Shown here: in pieces, positions 23,580-36,400 of the stretch
How the letters are laid out: the number at the start of each line of letters is the position of its first letter
Position numbering within the stretch: the stretch's first letter is position 1
NCBI RefSeq assembly: GCF_954871325.1
Contig: NC_088775.1
Span: forward strand, 4,947,475 to 5,011,474
Origin: Gordionus sp. m RMFG-2023
Taxonomy: Eukaryota; Nematomorpha; Gordioida; Chordodea; Parachordodidae
Direction: 5' to 3'
Length of the DNA stretch: 64,000 nucleotides
Notes under the pieces: generated by a model
Database searches by the model: none
What the model saw: the letters and a program-made list of their open reading frames with translations, nothing else
What the model was told of the DNA's origin: nothing
Program-made: the position numbers and the translations under genes

Positions 23580-24380
23580 CTACCTGTAAAACCAGTCTAA
23601 TTTAGACGCCATTAGAATTAAGATTTTGTTCAGCTTAGACAGTTGTTCCATTTTTCGTCTAGGAATTTAATTGGCATTAAAGATATGCTCATATGAAAAG
23701 TTGCTCGAATTATAAAGAGTCAAAATTAGACAAGTTATACTGCTGTATATACATACTATATATATAAACATGACTTTATTTTTTGACTAATCTGTAATTT
23801 GAAAAATGATACTTTACTTGAAATGTATTTCATCATTGTTTATATAACCCTATGACTACGATTCAGTCACTTTAGACTTGATTTGTTCAATATGAATTGA
23901 CTTGCAAAATTGCATGGAAAAATCGATAAAAATTAAAATAGTTCAAATATTTAACTACCAATTGTGGGGATATTATAATATATCGAAATAAATATAAAAC
24001 AAAGTTGAAAATACATTTTAAAACAGATTTTTTTAAGGCAATTATTAATATTTATTATTATAAATAATTTTCACGTTATTTATATAAAATTTATTACAAT
24101 AATTATTTAAAATTGTAACCAAATAAGTTGTTATAATATAAATACTTATAAATTATAAATTTACGGGGAAAATTATCCTACCAGTTGTCAGTACAACATA
24201 ACATTGGAAGCGAGTCTCATAACCTAGTTAAAAGGCTTGGTAGAGCCATAAGAATTTAATCAAGAGGCCTAAAAAAAGAGGTTTACTTACGTCAAAGCAT
24301 AGAAATTCCAATTATAATATCTAATTTCCTATGCTTCATCCCGAGCAGCCCGAGATCTAGATCTTTCCTTTCTTCCCTTC
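23580..24380. other. AT-rich stretch, no gene seen
   Basis: Nothing recognisable was found. The last 200 bp before the small LTR element are less AT-rich but show no coding pattern. Confidence 0.5.
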
Positions 24381-25184
24381 TGTTGTGATATACAAATTGA
24401 TCTATTAATTTATCGCGATCTATTAAATAAATTATTGATTTTTTTTATTCTATATATTATATTAATTTTAACCTCGCGGACTCGTTTTATAAAATTAACT
24501 CAATAATTCGACATAAATTACTTGATAGATTTTGTAAACTATATAAAATTAGAAAATTATTGTACTTATCAATTTTAAATATATTTTAAAATAAAATTAT
24601 AAAATAAAATTAAGTATCTGTTTTTCTCTTTTTTTGCCAACCTTAATATGGTGGCAGCGGTGGGATGAAGGTGTTATAATAAAAAAAGAAAGTAACATGT
24701 TATTTGAAATTCAAACGAAAAATGGTATATTAATGAGGCACTTAGACCAACTTAAGAAAAGATTTACCACTGACGAAATATTAATTCATGACCCAAATTA
24801 ACAGCCGACATTACGAGGTCTAGCCGGAATAGAACATTACCCGCACGATATCAAGATTATATTTTGAACATAAAATATTCACATACAAGAAGAATTTGAG
24901 CGGAGTTTGTTTCTTAAGGGGTGAAATGTTGTGATGTACAAATTGATCTATTAATTTATCGCGATTTATTAAATAAATTAATGATTTTTTTTTATTCTTT
25001 ATATTATATTAACTTTAACCTCGCGGACTCGTTTTATAAAATTAACTCAATAATTCGACATAAATTACTTGATAGATTTTGTAAACTATATAAACTTAGA
25101 AAATTATTGTACTTATCAGTTTTAAATATATTTTAAAATAAAATTATAAAATAAAATTAGTCTGTTTTTCTCTTTTTTTGCCAA
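24381..25184 (+). mobile_element. miniature Ty3/Gypsy-derived LTR element, about 0.8 kb
   Basis: Two direct repeats of about 260 bp (24381-24641, 24927-25184; start TGTTGTGAT, end TTTTTGCCAA) enclose only about 285 bp. The interior begins with a primer-binding site (TGGTGGCAGCGGTGGGAT at 24651) and ends with a polypurine tract (AAGGGGTGAAA). Between them lies just the tail of an integrase (FEIQTKNGILMRHLDQLKK), alike in kind to the tail in the 9308-16665 element. It is non-autonomous. No target duplication is visible. Confidence 0.8.
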
Positions 25185-25189
25185 TTATT

Positions 25190-27932
25190 TATAATCTTTT
25201 TAATTCTTTCAAATTAAGAAATATATGTACATCACACATTTATAATGTATTTATATTATAGCGACATATTTATTTTGATTACAATTAAAAATAATTATTA
25301 TAATAGACTTTTTATAAACTAAACTATTTTTATTAATAAATATGAATTTGTATTAAAAATACTGATTTTTTAAATATATAATGAGAATGCACTCAATAAA
25401 TAAACTATTTATTTTAATTAAACTAATATAATTTCGAAAATCCTTAGAATATTATTATAATTGAAATTAAATATAAAATTAAGATCAATAAGAAAAACCA
25501 TTCTCAATTACAAGATTTTATAAATGTTATCAGCTGTTAAATAAACTATGTCTGATCGTATACCCAATATAAATTAATTCTTCCTTACTATATTATCATA
25601 ACATAAAATAATAATGAATTACCCTTGATCGTTTTTTGATCCATCTGAATGTAATAGGTGTGTGGATTTATTGGGAATAAACGATTCCCAATAAGTTGGT
25701 ATTGAACCAAATGAGAAGGTTGCTTTAATAAAATTTATAATACAATATTAAATTGCAAATAATTTACATGGAAGACCAGTGTAAAGTCAAAATTAAACAA
25801 ATATAAATAGATCACACTTCCTAACCACCCATTTTTCAAAACAAAGTTTTATATTTCAATATTCTATTTACTTATGTATATATAATATTATTATATATGA
25901 AAAAAAGAAATATATTACCTTCAATTTTGTATTTGAAGTATAATTAAATGTGTGACACCTTTTCTGATCAGCTCTTTTAGAATTTATTAAATAAAATTGA
26001 ATTAATATAAATATTATATATATATATGTATTCAAGATGTATGTCTTTTTTGTTCGACCATGAAACGAGTAATTTATTTCTTTTTATTCCAATATATTGA
26101 CATCTTTCTTTACTTAATAAATAAACTAATTTTGAACGCTAATTTTATTTGTCGGTAAAATCCACAATCTCAAAAAAAAAATGAAAAACTAACCATTAAT
26201 ATCTTAAGTATATATTTGAATTTAATTTATGATTAATTACCACAATTATCTCTACCCATGTTCAGATGTCCTCTATGAATGCTGGTTGTAAAATTAAATA
26301 AATTGGTTAAATTAGTATTAAAATTTTAAATAAATTAACAAAAATAAATAATGCTGCTTATTTTTAACATTTATAAACCTACTTCGATTGTTACATCATT
26401 TTTCATGCCTTTTACGTCGTTTTTTATGCTTTCTGTACGCGATGATTTGCCTGATTTTGTTTGCGTTGTTTAATAATCTTTTTCAGATTTTGCAAAGTTT
26501 ATTCACTCTTTGACGTTTGTCAAACAATATTTTAAACAAAAAGAATAGAATAATTCTCATACAATTATTTACCATATTTTCCTATTAAAAATAATATTAT
26601 AACTGATTTATGGACTAACAACAATTTAGAGTCCACGAATCATGTCTCTTGTGTATCGATTGACAATCACGACATATAATTTAATTGATATTAAATAAGG
26701 AAGGACAAGAAAAAGAAAAGCATATTGAATGAGCTTTCATTGGAATAGGAGAATAGGCTGAGTGGTATGTCGTTTCGATTAGATTAAAATTTATATAAAA
26801 GATTTATTGAGGAAAAGTTAATATAAGACAGTACAAAAAAAAGGGGACAGAAAAGGTTACGTCATCATGGGGGGAACTGATTTTTTTGAAACCTAAAATT
26901 CTAAAAATCTTGTCAAAAAAATAGAACAAAAAGGACCATCAATATCAATAAAAAAGTTAAAATTGAAAAGCAATTAGAACCTCGACATATATTCTTTTTC
27001 ACATAGCAACTCAAATAATTTTAACATCAATAGATTTTTGTATCAGAATACACTTTTTCAATCTAACCATTTAATAATCCATAATCAAATTTTATAAATC
27101 CAATATTATTTGCTTATTTAGTTTTTTGGTATTCACATGGCACATAAATTCCAAATTTTATTTATTTTATCTTACTATAGTTTCTATTTTATTTCTAACG
27201 TTTTTTTTATATTATGAAATACTAAATGGTAAAATGATTATAAATTAAGAAAAAAAATTACCATAAAGAAATTCTGACCGTTTAATTAAATATATTTATT
27301 CGCTATTGTAATAAATTATCCTAACCATAAATTTTAAATCATTTGTTTTTTTAGATAAAATCAAGGTTCAATTAGAAGGGGTCGGTTATGAATTGGTAAA
27401 TGGTTAAACACAATATTTTAAAAATGATTTTTGGGATAATGTTTTTAAACATAATGATAGCTAGAGCAAATAAAAATTTTTTCCTATGGATAACGCAAGC
27501 AATGTGAACTCTTCAATTTTTTTGGGGAAATCTGTCGGAAATCGGTTAAATTACAATATAAAAATATTCTTAAAACAATGGATATTGCCAGAAATGTGAG
27601 CCCTTCAAACTTTATAAGGGATCGGTTAAGACAATGCCCTTTACATTAGTAGTAGTGGAGAAGGGGTGGGGGATAAGAAGTATCAACTTCTTAAAATTTT
27701 AATCGGGTAATTTTACAAAATATCCTAAACAAATGAAGAAAAATTTATTGATATAAAACAAATGGATTAAAATCCAAACTATATTATTTCCTTTATTATA
27801 TAATAATATAAATACCATCTTTTAATTATAGTTTATATTAAATATATAGTTTCGAAATCAGAAGTTAAGCCTTGTTAGTAAGATATATTGAAAACTGAAA
27901 CGCCTACTAAAATGTTTAAAAGATAAATATAA

Positions 27933-27935
<3 letters not shown>
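25190..27935. other. gene-free AT-rich stretch
   Basis: No coding pattern, inverted repeat or known element was recognised, apart from short runs of A and T. Confidence 0.5.
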
Positions 27936-27937
<2 letters not shown>

Positions 27938-27970
<33 letters not shown>

Positions 27971-28103
27971 TATATATATATTATAGGAAGGATGAAGACA
28001 CTATAAATGATAGTATCCCTCCTCTTAATAACCCCATTTATTGGGTTTCTACCACACTTACCTATTTTAACAATAATGACAGGGATATTACTATATAATA
28101 TAT

Positions 28104-28136
<33 letters not shown>

Positions 28137-28137
28137 T
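27938..28137. repeat. paired AT dinucleotide arrays
   Basis: Two (AT)n arrays (about 27938-27982 and 28095-28137) flank 110 bp of less biased sequence. They can pair with each other into a long cruciform. Confidence 0.7.
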
Positions 28138-29252
28138 GTATGGTTAATACAACTGGGTTTGATAATAAAAAAAATATAATATGCAAACTTAGTTACATGT
28201 ATCTATCCCTCGAATTCCTTGTTGGGTATAACTATGGTAGTACATTGAAAGGATCAATAGAGCACATTTTGATTAGAATCTGAATCCCCAAAAAGTTAAC
28301 GTTGATTTGGTATTATTGTCATCGATTAAATTTAATCATGTTTAATTATGGCATTCGATAAAAGAGGAAATGATTTATAGATCTTATACGAGAATCACAT
28401 GTATTTCAATAATGTTTCAAGATATGCAGTGCTCAAAGCATGAGTAAATTATGATAAAAAATTGATTCGTATTTTATAGTTTTTTTTATGAGGAGAAAGT
28501 CCCTCCCCCATCCCTTCCAAATGACCAAATCATGAATAAAACTATTCTTTTTAATATTAAACATTAATATTTTATCGCTTTTTACTTATAATGATTAATA
28601 TTAAATATTTATTACGAATATTTGCAATAGAACGAATATGCCATAATACCTATATCGTGTGCTCTGACTTGAAATTAATTTTTGCACATTTATTAATTAA
28701 TTCCGTAGCTATTTATAAGTTAAATGGGATAAAACTAGTAGATTAAGTTGGGCAGTCGAAAAACAACTCAAGGATCGACGCATTTGTAGGTTCAACCTAA
28801 GGCTTACACAGTTGCAGTGTGGTTAAACGACCCGATTGGAATTTTATTTAAAAAGTGTAACATTTAACCCCGGGTTATTTTTGTGATTAAAATATATTTT
28901 CTCAATGGTTAAAAGGGATTGTTCTCTGTTATAGCTTGAGTAGAGTAGCTTGAGTTAACCATGACTGATTATTGAGAATTAAAATATTACTTTGGTTATT
29001 TTTGGTTCTTATCAAGGGATCTCAGTGTAGGCATTTCTAAGAGGATATATGTACTGTAGTTTGTTGCATTTTAACCCCCCCCCCCTCCCATATTATTATT
29101 ACTTGGATGGTGCATTGAACGATTAGTAATAACTGTAGCATGTAAATGTTGTAAAGAATTTAATTGTGAAATGATTGAGTGAATATCATTCTCACATCAA
29201 ATCATTTGTATTCTGTTCTGGTTGGTGAAAAAGATATATGGTGATTAAATTT

Positions 29253-29460
29253 TTGAAAGTTTTAGGATGCTTATAAATCCATGACAAATATAAATTTAGG
29301 CATAGACAATACTACAAAACTATATTGTATGATGAATATCATTAACCGTATGAATATAGAATCAATTCGCAACATTTCATAAGTTTCACCTAATCAAACG
29401 AGAATGTCTATGCCTAAATTTATAATTGTCATGGATTTATAAGCATCCTAAAACTTTCAA
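29253..29460. repeat. 208-bp hairpin with near-perfect 56-bp arms
   Basis: TTGAAAGTTTTAGGATGC...CATAGACA at 29253-29308 is mirrored at 29405-29460 with very few mismatches. The loop is about 96 bp. It is a likely foldback MITE, with no target duplication identified. Confidence 0.8.
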
Positions 29461-30431
29461 CACCCATTTTCTGTATAGTTATTTAGCAATATTCAAATGT
29501 TTAAATTCATTAAACTGGCTTCATTATTCACTAAAATAAACTTAATTATTCAATAAAATATTTGTTTATATTCCCAACATTTTAAATATCTTAGGGCACA
29601 TTATTGACTGATTTGTATTTGTATAATTTATAGAGATGCGTAATTACCTTCCAAAAATTAAAAATACCACAAATTATGCTAACCTAAATTAAATTTAAAG
29701 TGGAACATATACTCATTAATCATTAGAATCTTAAAAAAATATATTAGAAAATCTAATATATTTATATAGGAATAATAAATATAAATCTAAATAGAGAAAT
29801 TTTATTCATGGATTTCCTGGTAAGATAAGTAACTATCATATACCAATTATTTATTAGAAAACTCAAACAATTCAAGTATATGAGGAAATCTGATATATAT
29901 AGGAATAATAAGTATAAATCTAGAGATATAAATTTTATCCATTATTCAAATTCCTTTGTTTAAAAATTTTTTAAATCCATAAATTAAAATTTTATTTTAT
30001 AAAATAACATGCACAGATGTCATAACTTTATGGCATATTGCATATTTGAGAAATTTTTAGTCTTTGATAATGTTTTTCTGGGTATAATTTTGCTTTAGTC
30101 GTTTTTAATAATCGTCTCTAATGGAGCGACCTTTCATCACGACCAGCAATGTAACTAGCTATTTCTAAAATGTAGCGGTAACTAGTTCATTGTTTTAGGC
30201 GTGGCGTGTTTTATAACACTAAAAAGTAAGCCCGGCACGTACCCGTCTCGTCGAGTCGGGTCGGGCCTAATATATTTAAAAGGATTATATCGAGAAAACA
30301 TTCTTCTCTTACGAGGACGCTGTTAAATAAATATAAATTTTATCTGATAACGTTGTTTAGCAATATCTAAAATTTTATTATTTAGGTAAAGATTTCTATC
30401 CTCAAACTCACGATTTAAATTTTAAAATATA
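29461..30431. other. upstream region of POP1, no gene seen
   Basis: This is AT-rich, with one GC-rich patch at 30222-30275 (CCCGGCACGTACCCGTCTCG and on to GGGTCGGGCC). The patch resembles the GGCCCGGCCCGGAT motifs of the hAT element at 1801-3494, so it may be a worn copy of the same repeat and not a promoter island. Confidence 0.45.
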
Positions 30432-30456
30432 ATGGATAAACAAAATATAATTAAGG
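30432..30456 (+). CDS. POP1: POP1 exon 1 (start codon)
   Basis: The ATG at 30432 has A at -3 and encodes MDKQNIIK plus one base. The donor GTATAA follows at 30457. It joins in frame, across a 42-nt intron, to exon 2, so the first conserved block begins about 10 residues into the protein. No longer upstream ORF or earlier acceptor was seen. A further 5' exon cannot be excluded. Confidence 0.6.
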
Positions 30457-33400
30457 GTATAATAATATAATTACTTTTACTTAATGCGTTTATAATAGAA
30501 ATACAAGTCTCCCCTTTTGTTGAAAGTAGGATTAGAGAAATCGAAACATTAACGAATATTATTAAAAACTCCAAAAAGGGTGGTGGCAGAAATGTTTTTC
30601 AAACTCTTCCCAGGCATATGATTCGAAGGGCTGCAAGTGAAGATATACGGAGAATTCCAAAATCATTAAGAAATGTTACTTTAACTATTATCAGTTTGAT
30701 TATTTATTTGAATATAGAATGCATCAAAAAATTACATTAATCAGCTTACTTCTAAAAAAAATTTTAATTCAAGATATTCTACAATCATCAAAAAACAAAA
30801 ATTATATCGCAAAATTAGTAGACGTCCTGGTTTATTGCGATTACATTATGCAAATAGACAAAAAGGACATTTGTGGTTAGAAACACATATTTGGCATGCA
30901 AAAAGATTTCACATGCTTAAAAAATGGAATTGGTCAATTCCCTTTAAACCAAATGATAAATGTTATAGAGCCTCATTAAGAGGTGCAAATCAGGGATGTA
31001 TAGTTCAAGTTGATTATTTATCATGAGACTTATTTATAATTATTTTTTAGGATATCTCTTATTATAATTGTATAGAAATAACTGGATCAGTCCTGAATAT
31101 ATCAGAAAAATTTAAGTGCATTACAAGTTCTTATACAGGTATTCTATTTACTATCTATATTAACACTTAAAGACATAGACTTGTTTATTTAGAAGGGAGG
31201 GGGAGGGAAAAATTTATTTTTTTAAAAAATTTATACTAAGAATAAAAAAATCTTACCATGAATGCAAGGAATTACACATGATGAGGCAATTATTAATTAT
31301 CATGACTATAGTGTTTGGTAATTACTATATTTTAGCCTTTTCTAAAAAATAGGCTAAACCAAGTTTTTACCTAAAAAATATCACTGTGGCCTTGAGGTTT
31401 TTCCTAAAAAGATAGCAATTCAAATTTGGAAGAAACTTGTATCAATTAAAATGTCTTAATATTAAAGAATTTTCTCCTGCAGCGCCTGAAGATCTAGCCA
31501 TTAGCCAACTATAATTATGACATAATATATATATAAGAGCATCAAAAAACAATCCTATTCATCCTCATTCATATCATTATTATCTTTCTTTTGTCTGATA
31601 TGTCCAAATATGGCTGTGGCCACATGCCAACAATGGGGCAAATAGAAAAATATCTATGTGCCCTATTTAGGGGTAAATAAAAAAATTTATACTTATATAT
31701 ATATAGTAAATAGAATTTATTGAGATAAGAAAAATTATATACATGTATACCCCATTTATGGGAATAAATAGAAAAAAATATATTCTCTTATATACCCCAT
31801 TTATGGAGGTGGAGGGGGGGGGGTAAAGAGAAAAATTAAAACTATCTACCCTAATTATTGTAGAATAGTAAAGGTTTCAAACAAATTTGGTTTTTTAAAA
31901 TAATTATTGTTTTTTTCTTAATAAACATTGTTTTTTATAAACAAATAATGTTTTAAAACTATTTTCTTTTATAAAAAAACATTGTTTTTTAGCATAAACT
32001 TTTTTTCAAAATAAAATATTGAATATTTGAAAATAAAGCTATATTTTTCAAAATAAGTATTGTTTTAGATTTGCACCAAAAATGGGGCATGGAAGTATAA
32101 TATCATTTTTCTACCCCCATGAATTCTATTTGCCATTGCCATTGAATGGGTAGATATTTTATATTTACCCCATATTAGGGATATTCAGCTACAGCCTCAT
32201 ATGCCATTTCATATAATATATTATCCTTAAAGTTTTTTTCTCTATATTTAACTAGAATATACTAATTTTTCGTACAAATCTGCACAGAAATTTATTATAG
32301 ATATGAGTTTTTTAATTAAATTATACATTATCTTCTATTTAATTATCATTAAAATTTGACATGAAATTATGATCCTCATGAAAAATCTCATTAAAATTTA
32401 GTAAATTTCTCTAAAACATTTATGTCCATCATGCATTATTATAAATCTTTTGTAACTCCATATTTACTCAATTACAAGTGAAATTTTTTTAACACAAAAT
32501 TACATATAATAAGCCAGGAAAAAACAAATTTTATCACATCTCTTTTATATATAACCCCTCACAAGTCACAACACAACCCACCTAGGCATGTATTATACAT
32601 TCTAGTTAAATTGAAACCAAAATTTTATTGTGTTAGCACAATATATTATTTGGGATATAGGGAGACAAAAATAAACCTTTTTTATTTTTTATTGTTAAAA
32701 TAATTACTTTATAATTAATAACTAAGTCAATTAGATATTCAATTTTATATTTATAACAGTCCATAGTTAATAATGGAGGTGAGGAGGGGAGGGGCGTCAT
32801 AAAATATTTTAATACATGGTCATCTTATGTCTAGTTGAAGGTTTAGAATTTCCCAAAATGACTAAAAGTTTCAATTTAAAGATAAATTTTTTATTGATGT
32901 TAATTATTTAGCAGTAGAAAAAAAAAATATGAAAAAATTGGAGCTCCTAGGCATTTTTAAAATCTAATTACTTTCAACGACTTAAAAATACTATTACAAT
33001 GTTTAAAGAAATTTTAATTTTTGTTTATTTATATATTTGTCTTTATTATATTTTGGGGGACAAATATTTATTACACTGTGTGACAAATTTCGACTTGATT
33101 TTTTGGGAGAAAATAAAATAAACATGTTTTAAGACAGTTTTTTATGCATATTCTAAATTCGCTGTCAGTTTTTTTCTAACACGTCAGGTTTTTTTATTTA
33201 TTTTAGGTTAAAGTGGCCAAAAAGGTCATTATTATCACTTTTTGAAGGTTTATAACTTCGGTTCTAATGATCCTTACAACTAAAAAAATATCTTAATTTT
33301 TGCAGCAAACCTTCCTTATTATTATTATTATTATTGTGAGTAATATTTTTTATTAAGAAGTTATTTTATGTTGATTCATTAATAGCAAAATTAATATTTC

Positions 33401-36400
33401 TACTGTCTTCGACCCTTGTCCGAGAGCTTTGATAAATTTTAATGGTATGAGCATAGTACCCATATTTATTTGACACGGGGGTGACCATTTCCGTGATTGA
33501 ATATGATAAACATCAGTATGAAAAAAATATCGAATCAGTTTCAGGGATAGATGATGAATAAAAATGATGGGATTGGTTTTTTATAAATATCGGATCGGTT
33601 ATCCGGTTTTGAATAACGGGCCGGTAAAAATTTTGTCTGGCAAAAGTATTAATTATGTTAAAATATTAATTAAGGAAAATTAGCGGACTCCTAAAAAGGT
33701 GTATGGGCCATTCCATGTCAAATCGATCAAAAAAGGCACTTTTTCGGTCGACCCCTTTTAAAATTGTTAAAAATTTTAGGATATATTTAGATAGTTAAAA
33801 GAATGATAAAGCCGTTTATTTTAGCTCGCTAGCACACCCGGTTCTCAAGATATAGGGGCTCAAAGGTACAAAAAAGAGCCACTTTGGAATATGTAAAATT
33901 TTTAAAATGCTTATATCTCTAAAACTATTTATAGTAAACAAAATTATAATATATTTTTTAGGTAAAGATATTCTCTAATGGGCTAACAAAGAATAATAAA
34001 TATTGGCGCCATTATAAGCTTTTAAAAGTATATGGCGCTAATGGGTGAAAAATATTATTCCTAAGGAAAATGAAAATATTGATATATTTATAAGAATTGT
34101 ACTAAAATTTCCCAGTTCTGCCCCCCTCCCACTATCCTTAAAATGTTTTACATTTTTTAGATCTCTACTCTGTTACTATAGCGAGCGATGACTTATTAGC
34201 TCGATAATATATAACAGATGCAGTAAAAACGTATATTTTATTAGGCATATATTCGATTATATTTTACAAAATAAATTGTTTAAAATGATCTCTCTTTCTG
34301 CGAAATAATTTTAAACTGTCCGTTCAGATTAATTTTATCGTCTCTCCACCAATAACAATCTGGATTTGGAGAGTACAAAAACATGTATTCTAGGTGTAGA
34401 TCAATTAAGATTTTATTCTATATCACAGATGGACGTACCAAATATTAAAATGTTGCAACCCATTTAATCTACAGACACATGCTTATTATCGCGGGAATCT
34501 AAGAAAGATTCTACCCTGGATGACCCAAAAAAAATTACCATTCAATTTAGATATGTTAATATGCTCTTCATGGCGACAAAAATTAGCAAACATTCCTTAT
34601 ACTTCAAATAACAATGTAGATATATCCCCTTCATATAATTAATCAAGAGGCTATTGATAACATTAATATATCCCTACAATCAAATGGGGAATCTCTCATT
34701 AAAAGAAAACGCTTATGTGAAAATATTCGAAGAAAAAAATATCTAGAGTAAAAAAAAGTTTTAACGACTAAAATTATACCATTATCTTCATCAAATGATG
34801 ATAAATTCGATGAAATTGTAGATACCTTAAAAATTTAAAAAAATTATATGAAAGATATTTTTTATTGGAAATTTGTTACATTATTAAGTGTCTAATGGGC
34901 ACATGCCCACTCTGCTTCTCAGTTAATTAGTATATTTAATAGAAAATCAAAATTTTTTAGTATAAAAAGTGAAAATATCTGGTTATTGATAAGTTAGCAG
35001 CAAAATTTTAACCATAATCCGTAATTTCATAAAGCGCCATCTATTTTTTTAATCAATTTTTGGAGTTGATAGCGTCGCCAAGGTTTTGATATTGTATATA
35101 TATTTAGCAAAGGTATCTAAATAAAAAATCGAAAACAAACTCACTATTTTGCTTAAAAATTCAGGTAAAGCAATTTAGGTAAACCGGATGTTAAAAGCCT
35201 ATAATGGCGCCAATATTTATTATTCTTTGTTAGCCCATTAGAGAATTTCTTTACCTACAAAATGATATATTATAATTTTTTTACTATAAATAGTTTTTGA
35301 GATATAAGCATTTTAAAAATTTTACAGATTCCAAAGTGGCTTTTTTTGTACCTTTGAGCCCCTATATCTCGAGAACCAGGTTTGCTAGCTAGCTAAAATA
35401 AACGGCTTTCTCACTCTTTTACCTATCTAAATAATTCCAGAAATTTTTAACAATTTTAAAAGGGGTCGGCCGAATCGTGATTGATTTGACTATTTCAAGG
35501 AAATTGTTAAAATTTACAAGCATGCTGAAGGGAAGATTATTTTTTTAGCGTTATTCTTAGAAAAGCGTTAGGAAAAATATAAAGTAAGTTTAAAAAAAAG
35601 TCAAGGTTCAGGACTGAACTGGCCTAACCCGAAATTAAAATTTTTGAGATCGAGGTCCATCCAACCCAATTAACCCCGAGAGAATGCCTCTCCGATTCTA
35701 ACCAAACCATACAGCCAGACTCGAATAGATTTGTGGAAGGGGTTCAAGTTAGTAGTTTGAAAGGTTTTGGGGAATGGATATTTTATTTAAATATAAAATT
35801 GATATATCATGAGACTTGTATGAATATTATACTATCTCGAATCGCTTTATATATATATATATGTATGATTTCATCAATGTGTTATTTTTTCAACTTTATG
35901 TATTCCATCATGTTTGGAATACCTACCCTATGAATGTCAGACAATTTTTTTCATAAACATTTAAACTTAATATAATTTATATTCGATTTTCCCATATATT
36001 TTTTTTAAAAATATAAATTATAAATGACACAAAGGTTAACAGCAAAATTGTCTACAATTCATAAGATTGGTTTTCCAAATATGATAGAAATACATTTCTG
36101 GTTAAAATCTGATTTTTTTTAAAAATTTTATTAAAACGAACTCAAAAAATGATTTGAAGTTGTAAAAATAACCCATTGTCGGAAAAAAAAATATTGACGC
36201 TGCTAACATGTATATATATATATATTAAAATAACAAAAGAATTCAATTAATTTTCTAAAATAACTGGTGTTGTTAAACTGTTATCCCGATAATTTTGCCC
36301 AAGAAAATGTTATGCAAGTCCGCGAAATTTTACTAATAGATGTCTCCAAACCTTTCTTCTATCTACGAGCTAAATCTCCAGACTTTGCGGAATATTTATG

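Noticed and set aside
24180-24300. Possible tRNA- or SINE-like segment (GAGTCTCATAACCTAGTTAA)
   Set aside because: No matching B box, no terminal tail and no second copy in the window.
30222-30275. GC-rich patch as a POP1 promoter CpG island
   Set aside because: Too short, and it resembles the GGCCCGG subterminal repeats of the hAT element. A repeat fragment is the simpler reading.
35733-35933. 66-residue ORF with a MEGVQVSSLKGFGEW start
   Set aside because: It lies within POP1 intron 4 and runs into a family T MITE. No homology was recognised.
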